This document shows positions 52,914-62,317 of a stretch of DNA of 64,000 nt, piece after piece. A program made the translations under genes and the position numbers. Under the pieces are notes generated by a model, which worked only from the letters and a program-made list of their open reading frames with translations, was not told the origin of the DNA and did no database searches. Position 1 is the stretch's first letter; every line of letters begins with the position of its first letter. The DNA is from Flaviramulus_B aquimarinus (GTDB lineage: Bacteria; Bacteroidota; Bacteroidia; Flavobacteriales; Flavobacteriaceae), in assembly GCF_039543205.1 (NCBI RefSeq), contig NZ_BAABJH010000001.1, positions 1,674,001 to 1,738,000 on the forward strand. Reading direction: 5' to 3'.

Positions 52914-53909
52914 TTGGTAAAAATAGACAACATAGAACTTCCAGATTTTCCATTGCTTTTAGCGCCCATGGAAGATGTTAGCGACCCGCCGTTTCGTGCC
53001 TTATGCAAGGAACAAGGAGCCGATGTGGTGTATACCGAGTTTGTATCTAGCGAAGGTTTAATTCGTAATGCTGCAAAAAGCGTTATGAAGCTAGATATTT
53101 ATGAAAAGGAACGACCTGTAGGTATTCAAATATTTGGTGCCAATTTGGATAGTATGTTGCAAACCATTGATATTGTTTCGGAATCAAAACCCGATATTAT
53201 CGATATTAACTTTGGTTGTCCCGTAAAAAAAGTAGTGAGTAAAGGTGCGGGAGCAGGTATTTTAAAGGATATATGCCTTATGGAGCAACTTACTGCCGAA
53301 ATGGTAAAACGCACCAATATTCCTATTACCGTAAAAACCCGTTTGGGTTGGGACCACGATTCTATTAGGATTGTTGAGGTTGCCGAACGCTTACAAGACG
53401 TAGGCTGCAAAGCTATTGCTATTCATGGTAGAACGCGGGCACAAATGTATAAAGGCGATGCGGATTGGAAACCCATTGCTCAAGTTAAAAACAATCCTAG
53501 AATGCATATTCCTGTGTTTGGAAATGGCGATATAACGAGCCCCGAACGCGCTATGGAAATGCGTGATGATTATGGGTTAGATGGTGCTATGATTGGTCGA
53601 GCCAGTATTGGAAACCCTTGGTTTTTTAAACAAGTAAAACATTTTTTTGAAACAGGTAAACATTTAGCACCAATTTCATTAGAAGAACGTGTGGAAGCCG
53701 CTCGTCGTCACTTACAAATGTCCATTGATTGGAAAGGTGAAATTTTAGGTGTTTTTGAAACCCGTCGCCATTACACCAACTATTTTAAAGGGATTCCACA
53801 TTTTAAAGAATACCGCATGAAAATGGTGACTTCTGATCATTCCGAAGATGTTTTTGCTGCTTTTGATGAGGTTTTAGAGAAGTTTTCAGGGCATCAGTTT
53901 ACAGAGTAA
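52914..53909 (+). CDS. dusB: tRNA-dihydrouridine synthase B
   Basis: The protein has 331 residues and reduces uridine to dihydrouridine in tRNA D-loops, using FMN. The start PDFPLLLAPMEDVSDPPFR, then IDINFGCPVKKVVSKGAGAG with the catalytic Cys, the FMN-phosphate site IAIHGRTRAQMYKG and GDITSPERAMEM show DusB/Dus family. Initiation is at TTG (52914), as no ATG lies upstream before a stop, and the next Met is inside the conserved block. It is convergent with the LolC/E-type permease gene, with only 1 bp between stop codons. Confidence 0.94.
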   Translation: MVKIDNIELPDFPLLLAPMEDVSDPPFRALCKEQGADVVYTEFVSSEGLIRNAAKSVMKLDIYEKERPVGIQIFGANLDSMLQTIDIVSESKPDIIDINFGCPVKKVVSKGAGAGILKDICLMEQLTAEMVKRTNIPITVKTRLGWDHDSIRIVEVAERLQDVGCKAIAIHGRTRAQMYKGDADWKPIAQVKNNPRMHIPVFGNGDITSPERAMEMRDDYGLDGAMIGRASIGNPWFFKQVKHFFETGKHLAPISLEERVEAARRHLQMSIDWKGEILGVFETRRHYTNYFKGIPHFKEYRMKMVTSDHSEDVFAAFDEVLEKFSGHQFTE

Positions 53910-53910
53910 A

Positions 53911-55116
53911 TTAATAATTCTGTACCAAGTTTTTTGTAATTCTTACCGCTGCTATTTTTGAAGCAATGATCCCTAAAACAGAAATAGTTAAAAACACAAT
54001 AAATAAGTTTTCAAGCTTAATCGTTACAGGGTAGGCGAGTGATGGTGTTATCATAACCAAATGAAACGCTTTTTGAAGCCCAGTAATTATAAGCGCAACG
54101 CCTAAACCTATAAGACCGCCAATAATACTCATTAAGCTACCTTGGTAAAAGAAAATTTTCCGAATGTCTTTTACGGTAGCCCCAATGTTAAAAAGTGTGC
54201 TTAAACTTTGTTTTTTATCAAGTATCATCATGATTAATGAGCCAATTACATTAAAAAAAGCAATGATTAAAACAAGCGTAAAAATTAAGTATACAGCTAA
54301 ATTTTCGGTGTTTAGCATTTTGTAGAGGGCGTCATTTAATTGCTCTCTGTTTTTTAAAACGACCTTATCGCCCAAAATAGCTTGAATGTTTAATTTTGCT
54401 ATATCTTCATCAACACCTTCTTTAAGTTTAAATTCTACGGAAGACACTTGATTAGGACTATAATTTAAAAGGTTTTTTGCTAAATCTATAGGAGCAAAAA
54501 TATAAGTATCGTTTAGGCTTTCATTAATATAAAACACACCAACATTAACCGCGTTAACCGTATTAAATGCATTTTTTGTTGATGTTATTTGCCCTTTTCC
54601 TGGTTTTGGAACATATATTTTTATGGCTTTTGTATAATCTAAAACACCAAACGATAAGTTATTTGAAATGCCCCAACCGGCTACAATCTGATTTGATTTT
54701 TGGTCAAGCCAACTTCCATAATCTATAACAGAATCAATATTCACTACATTTTGAAAATGAGCATCGACACCTTTTATTGTTGCAAGAGTATTTTTGTCTT
54801 GAGACGAAATAAAAACACGTTCTTCAATAACTTTAGAATAGACTGCTACATCTTCTAAACCATTAAGTTTACTAATGTCATTTTTAGTTAAAACAAAGGA
54901 TTTACCTATAGTGGCCTCAGCCTTTAAATCGGGATCTATTTCATTTGAAAACTGAAGTGTAAAATCCTTTAAACCAGCAAAACCAGAAAGTACAATAAAT
55001 AATGAAGCAGCCCCTAAAACAATACCAATAACAGCAATATAAGTTATAAAATTAATAGCATTGTTAGTGCTTTTAGAGCGTAAATAACGTTTTGCTATAT
55101 AAAGTTGGAAACTCAA
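53911..55116 (-). CDS. ABC transporter permease, LolC/LolE (lipoprotein release) type
   Basis: The protein has 401 residues. It has an N-terminal helix (FITYIAVIGIVLGAASLFIVLSGF), a periplasmic MacB-like domain (about 45-260), and three C-terminal FtsX helices. It would extract lipoproteins from the inner membrane together with an ATPase not found here. LolC/E-type proteins of Bacteroidota have this layout. It starts 1 bp after rbfA on the same strand. Its stop is 1 bp from the dusB stop on the other strand. Confidence 0.88.
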   Translation of the reverse strand: MSFQLYIAKRYLRSKSTNNAINFITYIAVIGIVLGAASLFIVLSGFAGLKDFTLQFSNEIDPDLKAEATIGKSFVLTKNDISKLNGLEDVAVYSKVIEERVFISSQDKNTLATIKGVDAHFQNVVNIDSVIDYGSWLDQKSNQIVAGWGISNNLSFGVLDYTKAIKIYVPKPGKGQITSTKNAFNTVNAVNVGVFYINESLNDTYIFAPIDLAKNLLNYSPNQVSSVEFKLKEGVDEDIAKLNIQAILGDKVVLKNREQLNDALYKMLNTENLAVYLIFTLVLIIAFFNVIGSLIMMILDKKQSLSTLFNIGATVKDIRKIFFYQGSLMSIIGGLIGLGVALIITGLQKAFHLVMITPSLAYPVTIKLENLFIVFLTISVLGIIASKIAAVRITKNLVQNY

Positions 55117-55117
55117 T

Positions 55118-55522
55118 CTAGGATTTTTTTCTTTTATCTAAAATACTTGGATCTTTAATAGGGTTTTCTTTGCCTTTGAGCGATTTTTCTATCTGGTCAA
55201 TATATTCCAAAGAATCGTCTATAAAAAACTCTAAATTAGGCATACGTCTTAATTGATGTTTGGTGCGTTGTGCTAACTCATGTCTAATTAAAGGCGTGTT
55301 GGATTTTATGCCTTCAAGAAGTTCAAGGCCCTTCTCATTAGGGAAAATACTTAAATAGACTTTTGCAACACCCAAATCTGCAGTAACCTTTACTTTAGAT
55401 ACTGATATTATAACACCACGCATACCACCTTGTGTAGCGGCACCTTGAAGTACTTCTACTAAATCGTGTTGTAAAACGGATCCTATTTTTTTTTGTCTTT
55501 GACTTTCCTCTGTGCTGCTCAT
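55118..55522 (-). CDS. rbfA: Ribosome-binding factor A
   Basis: The protein has 134 residues with a KH-like fold, needed for late 30S maturation. The family pattern is seen as QRQKKIGSVLQHDLVEVLQG, SKVKVTADLGVAKVYLSIFP, and LRRMPNLEFFIDDSLEYIDQ. The length is normal, with a short basic C-terminal tail. A -7 element is 30 bp upstream. It is directly followed by the LolC/E-type permease gene. Confidence 0.95.
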   Translation of the reverse strand: MSSTEESQRQKKIGSVLQHDLVEVLQGAATQGGMRGVIISVSKVKVTADLGVAKVYLSIFPNEKGLELLEGIKSNTPLIRHELAQRTKHQLRRMPNLEFFIDDSLEYIDQIEKSLKGKENPIKDPSILDKRKKS

Positions 55523-55551
55523 TTGTTAATACCTATTAAAGGTTTAGAATG

Positions 55552-55559
55552 CAAAAATA
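55552..55559 (-). promoter_or_regulatory. Putative -7 promoter element of rbfA
   Basis: On the minus strand TATTTTTG (55559-55552) matches TAnnTTTG, 30 bp before the rbfA ATG. Confidence 0.4.
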
Positions 55560-55580
55560 ACGGATATTTAAAGATTATGT

Positions 55581-55588
55581 TACTTTTG
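55581..55588 (+). promoter_or_regulatory. Putative -7 promoter element of the epimerase gene
   Basis: TACTTTTG matches TAnnTTTG, 85 bp before the epimerase ATG. The implied leader contains a small hairpin TTTCTGT-CTAC-ACAGAAA (55638-55655) shortly before the start codon. Confidence 0.35.
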
Positions 55589-55673
55589 GGGTGCTATTTT
55601 CATATCTTGATATGGAATTTGAGTTAAAAATTAGAGATTTCTGTCTACACAGAAATAAAAAATATACTTTCCA

Positions 55674-56078
55674 ATGAATAAAATTGAACACATAGGTATT
55701 GCGGTTAAGAGTTTAAAGGACTCTAATGAATTGTTCGCCAAACTATTTGGAGAACATCATTATAAAGTAGAAGCTGTTGAGCGTGAAGGCGTAAGCACAT
55801 CATTTTTTAAAGTGGGTGAGAATAAAATTGAACTTTTAGAAGCGACAAAAGTAGATAGTCCTATTGCAAAATTCATTGAAAAGAAAGGCGAAGGCATCCA
55901 TCATATCGCTTTTGATGTTGATGATATAGAAGCAGAAATAAAACGCCTTAAAAAAGAAGGTTTTAAAGTGTTAAATGAAACCCCAAAAAGAGGTGCAGAT
56001 AATAAGTTAGTGGCTTTTTTACATCCTAAATCTTCAAATGGTGTTTTAATTGAGTTGTGCCAAGAGATAAAGGATTAA
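55674..56078 (+). CDS. mce: Methylmalonyl-CoA epimerase
   Basis: The protein has 134 residues of the vicinal oxygen chelate (glyoxalase) fold. It interconverts (R)- and (S)-methylmalonyl-CoA in propionate metabolism. IEHIGIAVKSLKDS (metal His), NKIELLEATKVDSPI, HHIAFDVDDIEAEI (metal His) and SSNGVLIELCQ (metal Glu) are the family landmarks. A small hairpin lies just before the ATG. It stands alone before the tRNA gene, which starts 60 bp later. Confidence 0.94.
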   Translation: MNKIEHIGIAVKSLKDSNELFAKLFGEHHYKVEAVEREGVSTSFFKVGENKIELLEATKVDSPIAKFIEKKGEGIHHIAFDVDDIEAEIKRLKKEGFKVLNETPKRGADNKLVAFLHPKSSNGVLIELCQEIKD

Positions 56079-56095
56079 AATTTCACATGTCTTTC

Positions 56096-56126
56096 TTGCT
56101 AAGAAATAAAAATAGTAGTAATATTG
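56096..56126 (+). promoter_or_regulatory. Putative promoter of the tRNA gene
   Basis: TTG at 56096-56098 and TAATATTG at 56119-56126 (seven of eight to TAnnTTTG) are 20 bp apart, the usual Bacteroidota -33/-7 spacing. They are followed 12 bp later by the tRNA 5' end. Confidence 0.5.
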
Positions 56127-56138
56127 CACTCCAATTTC

Positions 56139-56212
56139 GGTCCTATAACTCAGTTGGTTAGAGTATCTGACTCATAATCAGAAAGTCCCTGGTTCGAGCC
56201 CAGGTGGGACCA
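56139..56212 (+). tRNA. tRNA with CAT anticodon (Met elongator or Ile2)
   Basis: The full cloverleaf folds by hand. The acceptor GGTCCTA pairs with TGGGACC with one G-T pair. The D arm is ACTC/GAGT, the anticodon stem TCTGA/TCAGA has loop CTCATAA, and the T arm is CCTGG-TTCGAGC-CCAGG. The anticodon CAT is at 56173-56175. No CCA end is encoded. The acceptor and sequence fit the CAT class that is either elongator tRNA-Met or lysidine-modified tRNA-Ile2. I cannot settle which without a specificity model. A terminator follows directly. Confidence 0.95.
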
Positions 56213-56217
56213 CCCTT

Positions 56218-56246
56218 AAAACCCTTCTTTTTAGAAGGGTTTTTTG
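56218..56246 (+). terminator. Terminator after the tRNA gene
   Basis: AAACCCTTCT and AGAAGGGTTT form a stem with a TTTT loop followed by a run of T, 5 bp after the tRNA end. Confidence 0.85.
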
Positions 56247-56566
56247 TTTAAAAATATTCTGGAAGGTTATAAGGAGCGCAGTTAAATTGAATTTAGATGA
56301 GATTGGACATAGAGATTGTAAAGCCTCAGGAAAACATGAGGCTTTTTAGTTATTAGTTTAAAACAGACGCAAAATACATCTATGGATAATAAGAAAACCC
56401 AATAAGTGTTAATCATTTCTTCTAAAACACTACTAACACAATAAATATTTTAGTGTTTACTGTATTCGTTTTGTCGAAAACATTTAACTTTAAGTATTTT
56501 ATTGAAAGTTATGGAAACTCAAATAACCTATTGCTTTCATTTTAACTCATTAAGTTATCCGTTTTT
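56247..56566 (+). other. 320 bp gene-free region with a second terminator before the GH3 gene
   Basis: No frame of note is present. AAGCCTCA (56321-56328) pairs with TGAGGCTT (56337-56344), followed by TTT, so it looks like a second Rho-independent terminator, about 75 bp after the first. The sequence between them (56250-56320) may be the end of a small RNA. I see no clear promoter for the GH3 gene. Confidence 0.45.
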
Positions 56567-58810
56567 ATGAAAACCACTTTTAAGTCCAGCAACCGATTAT
56601 CTGTTTTATTTATATACATATTTTTAATTCACATATCGATTTATGGTCAATCAGATACTCAAACTTTAAACAGCAATAAATTAATACAAAATTCTATGTC
56701 TGAGGATACAGAGGTAAAAATTAAAGAGATACTCAAAAAATTAACGCTTGAAGAAAAAGTAGCCATGTGCCATGCACAGTCAAAGTTTAGTACAAAAGGG
56801 GTAGAACGTTTAGGCATTCCTGAAATTTGGATGGCCGATGGCCCTCACGGAGTAAGGGCCGAAATAAGTTGGGACGATTGGGCATATGCAGGTTGGACTA
56901 ACGATTCTATAACAGCATTTCCGGCATTAACGTGCTTAGCAGCTTCCTTTAATCCTGAGCTGTCAGGCGACTATGGTTTTAGCTTAGGCGAAGAAGCCAG
57001 ATATAGAAAAAAAGATGTCCTATTAGGTCCAGGAGTTAATATTTATAGAACCCCTTTAAATGGACGTAATTTTGAATATATGGGCGAAGACCCTTTTCTA
57101 GCATCTACAATGGTTGTCCCTTACATTAAAGGTGTTCAAAAAAATGGTGTAGCGGCTTGCGTAAAGCATTATGCATTGAATAATCAGGAACATTGGAGAG
57201 ATAGAATAAATGTAGAAGTAAGTAATAGAGCATTGCACGAAATTTATTTACCGGCCTTTAAAGCTTCCGTTCAAGATGCTGGTGTTTGGGCTATCATGGG
57301 AGCATACAATAAGTTTCGAGGACAGTATACCACGCATCATAAATTATTAACTGCAAAAATCTTAAAACAAGATTGGAATTATAAAGGTGTTGTTATTAGC
57401 GATTGGAGTTCAGCACATAGTACTTATGAATCGGCACACTATGGTTTGGACATAGAAATGGGAACAGGTACAGATGGATTAGGTACAACCACTAGAGATT
57501 TTTACTCGCTATATCATTTAGCCACCCCATTTTTAGAAAGCCTTAAAAAGGGCGAAATAGCGGAGTCTGTAGTTGATGATAAAGTTACTAGAATATTACG
57601 CTTAATGTTTAGAACCAATATGAGTTCTAACCGTTCACTTGGTAATGCAAATACGAAAGCACATCATGATGTTGCAAGACAGGTAGCCACAGAAGGCATT
57701 GTTTTATTAAAAAACGAAAACAACTTTTTTCCTATTAAAGATGACAAAAATTTAACTATTGCTGTTATTGGGGAAAACGCTACAAGATCAATGACAGCAG
57801 GAGGCGGCTCTTCTGAGTTAAAACCAAAGTTTGAAATATCACCTTTAGAAGGCATAAAAGCGCGTTATAAAAATGCTACCATTTTACATGCTATGGGTTA
57901 TGAAACGGGAGCTTCTGTATACGACAAAGTTTTACCTCCAACAATGGATCAGGATTCTTTAAGGATAGCAGCCATAGAAACGGCTAAAAAAGCAGATATT
58001 GTATTATTTGTTGGTGGTTTAAACAAAAGCCATTTGCAAGATTGTGAAGGTGATGACAGGGTCGATTATGGTTTGCCTTTTGGACAAGAAGATTTATTGA
58101 ATGCCATTTACAAAGTCAATAAAAATATTGGCTTTGTATTACTAACAGGTAACGCTGTTGAAATGCCTTGGCTGGACAAAGTAGATGCATTAGTCGAAAC
58201 TTGGTACCTAGGGAGTATGTCTGGACATGCCATAGCCGATGTTATTAGTGGCGATGTAAACCCTTCCGGAAAATTACCGTTTACATTCCCAGCAAAGCTA
58301 GAAGATAATGGCGCCCATTTTTTTGGCGAAACATCTTATCCGGGTGTAGACATGACCCAACAGTATAAAGAAGATATTTTAGTAGGCTACAGATGGCACG
58401 ATACTAAAAAGATAAAACCATTGTATGCTTTTGGTTATGGTCTTTCATATACATCTTTTAGTCTATCTGATATTAAAACAGATAAAGCAGTATATACGTC
58501 AGATAGTACTATAAATATATCTTGCTTGGTAACTAATACTGGAGCTAAAGATGGTGCTGAGGTTGTTCAGGTTTATGTTGGAAAACCAAATTCAATGGTT
58601 AAACGCGCCTTAAAGGAGCTTAAAGGATTTCAAAAAGTAAAATTAAAATCAGGAGAAGATTCAATAGTCAACATTAACATTCCAGCAAATACATTAGCAT
58701 TTTATGACGAAAGTATTTCTGATTGGAATTTAGAAAAAGGCGATTATATAATACATGTTGGAAATGCTTCAAATAACATTTCTAAAACAATAATAATAAC
58801 TCTTAAATAA
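56567..58810 (+). CDS. Glycoside hydrolase family 3, beta-glucosidase type
   Basis: The protein has 747 residues and a signal peptide ending about residue 27 (HISIYGQ). The N-terminal barrel has MADGPHGVRAEISW, GPGVNIYRTPLNGRNFEYM and the likely catalytic Asp in GVVISDWSSAHS. The (alpha/beta)6 domain follows (about 385-600, AVIGENATRSMTAGGGSSEL). The C-terminal fibronectin-III-like domain (about 640-745) ends with NISKTIIIT. It cleaves beta-linked glucosides in the periplasm or outside. The convergent sugar porter gene shares a terminator with it. Confidence 0.93.
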   Translation: MKTTFKSSNRLSVLFIYIFLIHISIYGQSDTQTLNSNKLIQNSMSEDTEVKIKEILKKLTLEEKVAMCHAQSKFSTKGVERLGIPEIWMADGPHGVRAEISWDDWAYAGWTNDSITAFPALTCLAASFNPELSGDYGFSLGEEARYRKKDVLLGPGVNIYRTPLNGRNFEYMGEDPFLASTMVVPYIKGVQKNGVAACVKHYALNNQEHWRDRINVEVSNRALHEIYLPAFKASVQDAGVWAIMGAYNKFRGQYTTHHKLLTAKILKQDWNYKGVVISDWSSAHSTYESAHYGLDIEMGTGTDGLGTTTRDFYSLYHLATPFLESLKKGEIAESVVDDKVTRILRLMFRTNMSSNRSLGNANTKAHHDVARQVATEGIVLLKNENNFFPIKDDKNLTIAVIGENATRSMTAGGGSSELKPKFEISPLEGIKARYKNATILHAMGYETGASVYDKVLPPTMDQDSLRIAAIETAKKADIVLFVGGLNKSHLQDCEGDDRVDYGLPFGQEDLLNAIYKVNKNIGFVLLTGNAVEMPWLDKVDALVETWYLGSMSGHAIADVISGDVNPSGKLPFTFPAKLEDNGAHFFGETSYPGVDMTQQYKEDILVGYRWHDTKKIKPLYAFGYGLSYTSFSLSDIKTDKAVYTSDSTINISCLVTNTGAKDGAEVVQVYVGKPNSMVKRALKELKGFQKVKLKSGEDSIVNINIPANTLAFYDESISDWNLEKGDYIIHVGNASNNISKTIIITLK

Positions 58811-58837
58811 GGTCTAATTAAACCTTATTTAAGAGTT
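58798..58837. terminator. Bidirectional terminator between GH3 and sugar porter genes
   Basis: AACTCTTAAATAAGGT (58798-58813) and its perfect 16-bp inverted copy (58822-58837) enclose the GH3 stop codon. The genes on both sides converge on it. Confidence 0.75.
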
Positions 58838-58869
58838 AATTATTTAAAAAATCGTGTTCTAGGTTAAAT

Positions 58870-60249
58870 TTATTTTTCCCAAATAGCCTCTATTTCCTCA
58901 AGAGATTTTCCTTTTGTTTCTGGAATAAATTTATATGTAAATACGATTATAAGAAGGATAAAAGCACTAAAAATAAAGTATGGTAATGATCCATTCCAAA
59001 AACCATTATTATTAATATCACTCGCTGTTACCATTGGAAAAGATTGCGATACCAAGTAATTACCAGCCCATTGTACAGCTACTGCAACAGACATAGCTAC
59101 ACTTCTAATTTTATTTGGAAACATTTCAGATAAAACAACCCAAACCACCGGCCCCATGGATAAAGCAAATGAACCAATAAATATTAATACGCCAAGTAAA
59201 GATATGAAACCAATAGCCTGTTGTTGTATGCTAATTCCTAGAAGTAAAAAGCCTAATAACATGCCTGTAGCTCCAATATAAACTAAGGGCTTTCTTCCAA
59301 ATTTGTCTACAGTAGCCATAGCTACAAACGTAAAAATTAAATTTACAAATGCTAATAATACTTGTTGTTTTAAAACATCTTCTTTACCAAAACCAAGGGC
59401 TTTCTCAAAAATATCGGCACCATAATATAATACAGCATTTATCCCTGTAAATTGTTGTAATATAGAAAAGACGGATCCTATTAGTATAATTACAAAAATT
59501 CCTTTAGAGAAGTAGTTGATTTTTTCGCCTTTTGTTTCTTTTTTTAATGATTTTTTTATCTCTTCACTTTCTTTTATTGCTTTATCTTCGCCGTGAATTT
59601 TTGTTAAAATGGCTAAAGCTTCTTCATCTCTTCCTTTTAACGAAAGCCATCGAGGGCTTTTAGGAACTAAGAATAAGGCCCCTAAGAACAATCCACTTGG
59701 TATTAATTCTGACCAAAACATTTGACGCCACCCAAACTCTAAATTTTGAGCCTCTGTTAAACGGTTTCCTATAAAATAAGTTACAAGAAACACAACAAAA
59801 AAGCCAACAACAATTGCTAATTGATAGAAGGTTACTAATTTACCACGCCTTTCAGCAGGTGCAATTTCAGCAATATACATAGGCGCATTCATAGATGCAA
59901 TACCAATCCCCAATCCACCAATTATTCTAAATACAACAAGAAGAGATACAGATTCTGGCATAAACCCAGGAAGCCCAGAGCCCCATGCAGAAAGACTAAA
60001 CAATATTGCAGAAATTATAAGTGAACTTTTTCTGCCTATTTTTATACTTAACGGTCCAGCAACAATAGCACCCACTAAACAGCCTAATAAGGCACTACCT
60101 ACTACCCAGCCTTGTAAACCAGCATCTAATTGAAAATATTTAGTAAGGTAAAATTGAGCGCCGTTTATAACCCCTGTGTCATACCCAAAGAGTAATCCGC
60201 CTAATGCAGTAATTGATGTTATTAGTATTAAAAATGTTTGCTTGTTCAT
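58870..60249 (-). CDS. Sugar porter (MFS) family transporter
   Basis: The protein has 459 residues in twelve helices. Sugar-porter motifs are present: GGLLFGYDTGVINGAQFYL, RIIGGLGIGIASMNAPMYIA, AEIAPAERRGKLVTFYQLAI, QQFTGINAVLYYGADIF and the terminal PETKGKSLEEIEAIWEK. It would take up a hexose or pentose with protons (XylE/GLUT-like). It is convergent with the GH3 glucosidase gene, so glucose released by that enzyme is a plausible substrate. The divergent glpD gene starts 385 bp away. Confidence 0.93.
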   Translation of the reverse strand: MNKQTFLILITSITALGGLLFGYDTGVINGAQFYLTKYFQLDAGLQGWVVGSALLGCLVGAIVAGPLSIKIGRKSSLIISAILFSLSAWGSGLPGFMPESVSLLVVFRIIGGLGIGIASMNAPMYIAEIAPAERRGKLVTFYQLAIVVGFFVVFLVTYFIGNRLTEAQNLEFGWRQMFWSELIPSGLFLGALFLVPKSPRWLSLKGRDEEALAILTKIHGEDKAIKESEEIKKSLKKETKGEKINYFSKGIFVIILIGSVFSILQQFTGINAVLYYGADIFEKALGFGKEDVLKQQVLLAFVNLIFTFVAMATVDKFGRKPLVYIGATGMLLGFLLLGISIQQQAIGFISLLGVLIFIGSFALSMGPVVWVVLSEMFPNKIRSVAMSVAVAVQWAGNYLVSQSFPMVTASDINNNGFWNGSLPYFIFSAFILLIIVFTYKFIPETKGKSLEEIEAIWEK

Positions 60250-60634
60250 TGTATTGGTTATTTGTTAGTTGAGTGGTTTTTCTTGGTTCTTTAGTTAATA
60301 TAATAGATTAAAATTTATGGTTGTTGTATAATTAATGTCCTTATCACTTTGATTCATAGTGTCAATTATAATACTTTCATTTTTGTTTTAAATATTAGGG
60401 TTACATTTTTTAAAAACAGGTTGTTTTCATAAAAGCATTACATAAAAAAGAAAGTATTACAAATTTAACATTAAATAATAACCCAAATCATTTTATAAGC
60501 TTATTAAAATCCACATACTTTAATTAAGAAGAAAATTAAATATATAAAATCTTATAAAAATAGGGTTTAAATACACTTATGCATTAATCCAGAATTATAT
60601 TTATTTTTGATTTCAAGAAAGTAAGATGTAATTA
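60250..60634. other. 385 bp divergent region between the sugar porter and glpD genes
   Basis: It is AT-rich, with no coding frame. One promoter-like element precedes glpD (60602-60609). Otherwise I see no named feature. Confidence 0.5.
60602..60609 (+). promoter_or_regulatory. Putative -7 promoter element of glpD
   Basis: TATTTTTG matches TAnnTTTG, 25 bp before the glpD ATG. A -33 TTG is not clear. Confidence 0.4.
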
Positions 60635-62311
60635 ATGGAGGAGTTAGAAGGTTTTTCAATTTTAAATAGACAGGCACAAATAGAGAGGTTACTAACTTCA
60701 AATTTTGATTTAGCCATTATTGGCGGCGGTATAACAGGAGCCGGAATAGCTTTGGAAGCTGCCTCGCGAGGATTAAAAGTCTGTCTTATAGAAAAGCATG
60801 ATTTTGCTTCTGGAACAAGTAATAAATCGACCAAATTAATTCATGGCGGTTTACGTTATCTAAAACAATTGGAAATTGGCTTGGTAAGAGAATCGGGTTC
60901 AGAGCGAGCCGTTGTTCATAAACTGGTTCCGCATCTAGTTCTTCCAGAAAAGATGCTGTTACCTATTGTAGAAGGTGGAACTTATGGAAAAATGATGGCT
61001 GCCATAGGTCTTAAAATTTATGATTTTTTAGCAGATGTTAAGGGCTCGGATCGGCGTAAAATGTTAGATAAAGAGGAAACGCTTAATAAAGAGCCATTGC
61101 TTGATAAAAATAAGGTTTTAGGCAGTGGGCTTTACGCTGAATATAGAACGGATGATGCCAGATTAACCATTGAGATATTAAAAAAAACAGCCACTTTTGG
61201 AGCCATTTTAATGAATTATTTCGAGATGGAATCCTTTAATTACAATACCGATTCTAAAATTAAAAGCCTTAATTGCGTTGATCATAATACAGGAAGTACA
61301 TACGTGATTAAAGCGAAATACTATGTGTCTGCTACTGGACCTTGGGTTGATTTGCTTCGTACAAAAGATCATTCAGTAAAAAACAAATATTTGCACCTTA
61401 CCAAAGGTGTACATATCGTATTTCCATTTGAAAAATTTCCAGTAAAACAATCGGTATATTTTGATGTTCCAGATGGTAGAATGGTTTTTGCTATCCCAAG
61501 AGGTCGTGTAACTTATGTGGGTACTACAGATACTAATTATTCAGGAAGCTTAGATCGCGTGGTTACTACTAAAAATGATGCCGAGTATCTTTTAGAAGCC
61601 ATTAATAATACGTTCCCTAATGTTCAGGTAACCATTAAAGATATTGAATCCAATTGGGCTGGTTTAAGACCTCTTATTCACGAAGAAGATAAAGACCCTT
61701 CGGAATTATCAAGAAAAGATGAGTTATTTATTTCGGATAGTGGATTGATATCCATTGCTGGAGGAAAACTAACAGGATACCGTAAAATGGCTCAACGTGT
61801 CATGGAAGTTGTTTTAAAAACTATGAAGGAAAAAGGTGAAAAAAAGCTTAAAGTATCATCAACCAAAACAATTCCTTTGGTAAGCCCGACACTTGAATCT
61901 TCTAATGACGTTAATCAATATCAATTATATATAGAAAATCAGCTGGTTAAGTTGGGTATAACAGATCGTTACCATGCTTGGTATTTATGTACAACCTACG
62001 GGAAACAATCTGATACTATTTTAGAGAAATCTGAAGATTTTGAAAACAAGAATGCTTTAGAGCGATTAATTCGTGCTGAGCTTTGGTTTTGTATACATTA
62101 TGAAATGACAAATAGCCTCACAGATTTCTTTGTGAGACGCACCGGGCGTTTGTATTTTAATATTTCAAGTATTAAAAAGTATCGAGATATTATTTTAAAT
62201 GATTTTATAAACTACCTGAACTGGCATGCTGATAAAATTGTTTTGGAAAAAGTGGAATTGGAACTCCTTTTGCAAGACGCCACTACATATTATAACGAAG
62301 AATTTAGGTAG
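60635..62311 (+). CDS. glpD: Glycerol-3-phosphate dehydrogenase (FAD, respiratory)
   Basis: The protein has 558 residues. An FAD-binding GxGxxG-type start (LAIIGGGITGAGIALEAASR) is at about 30, then DFASGTSNKSTKLIHGGLRYL (GlpD signature) and TKGVHIVFPFEKFP. GRVTYVGTTDTNYSG and SIAGGKLTGYRKMAQRV complete the substrate and FAD region. A DAO_C helical domain follows (about 400-558). It oxidises glycerol 3-phosphate to dihydroxyacetone phosphate with quinone as acceptor. It is convergent with a small unknown gene, 6 bp away. Confidence 0.95.
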   Translation: MEELEGFSILNRQAQIERLLTSNFDLAIIGGGITGAGIALEAASRGLKVCLIEKHDFASGTSNKSTKLIHGGLRYLKQLEIGLVRESGSERAVVHKLVPHLVLPEKMLLPIVEGGTYGKMMAAIGLKIYDFLADVKGSDRRKMLDKEETLNKEPLLDKNKVLGSGLYAEYRTDDARLTIEILKKTATFGAILMNYFEMESFNYNTDSKIKSLNCVDHNTGSTYVIKAKYYVSATGPWVDLLRTKDHSVKNKYLHLTKGVHIVFPFEKFPVKQSVYFDVPDGRMVFAIPRGRVTYVGTTDTNYSGSLDRVVTTKNDAEYLLEAINNTFPNVQVTIKDIESNWAGLRPLIHEEDKDPSELSRKDELFISDSGLISIAGGKLTGYRKMAQRVMEVVLKTMKEKGEKKLKVSSTKTIPLVSPTLESSNDVNQYQLYIENQLVKLGITDRYHAWYLCTTYGKQSDTILEKSEDFENKNALERLIRAELWFCIHYEMTNSLTDFFVRRTGRLYFNISSIKKYRDIILNDFINYLNWHADKIVLEKVELELLLQDATTYYNEEFR

Positions 62312-62317
62312 TGATTT

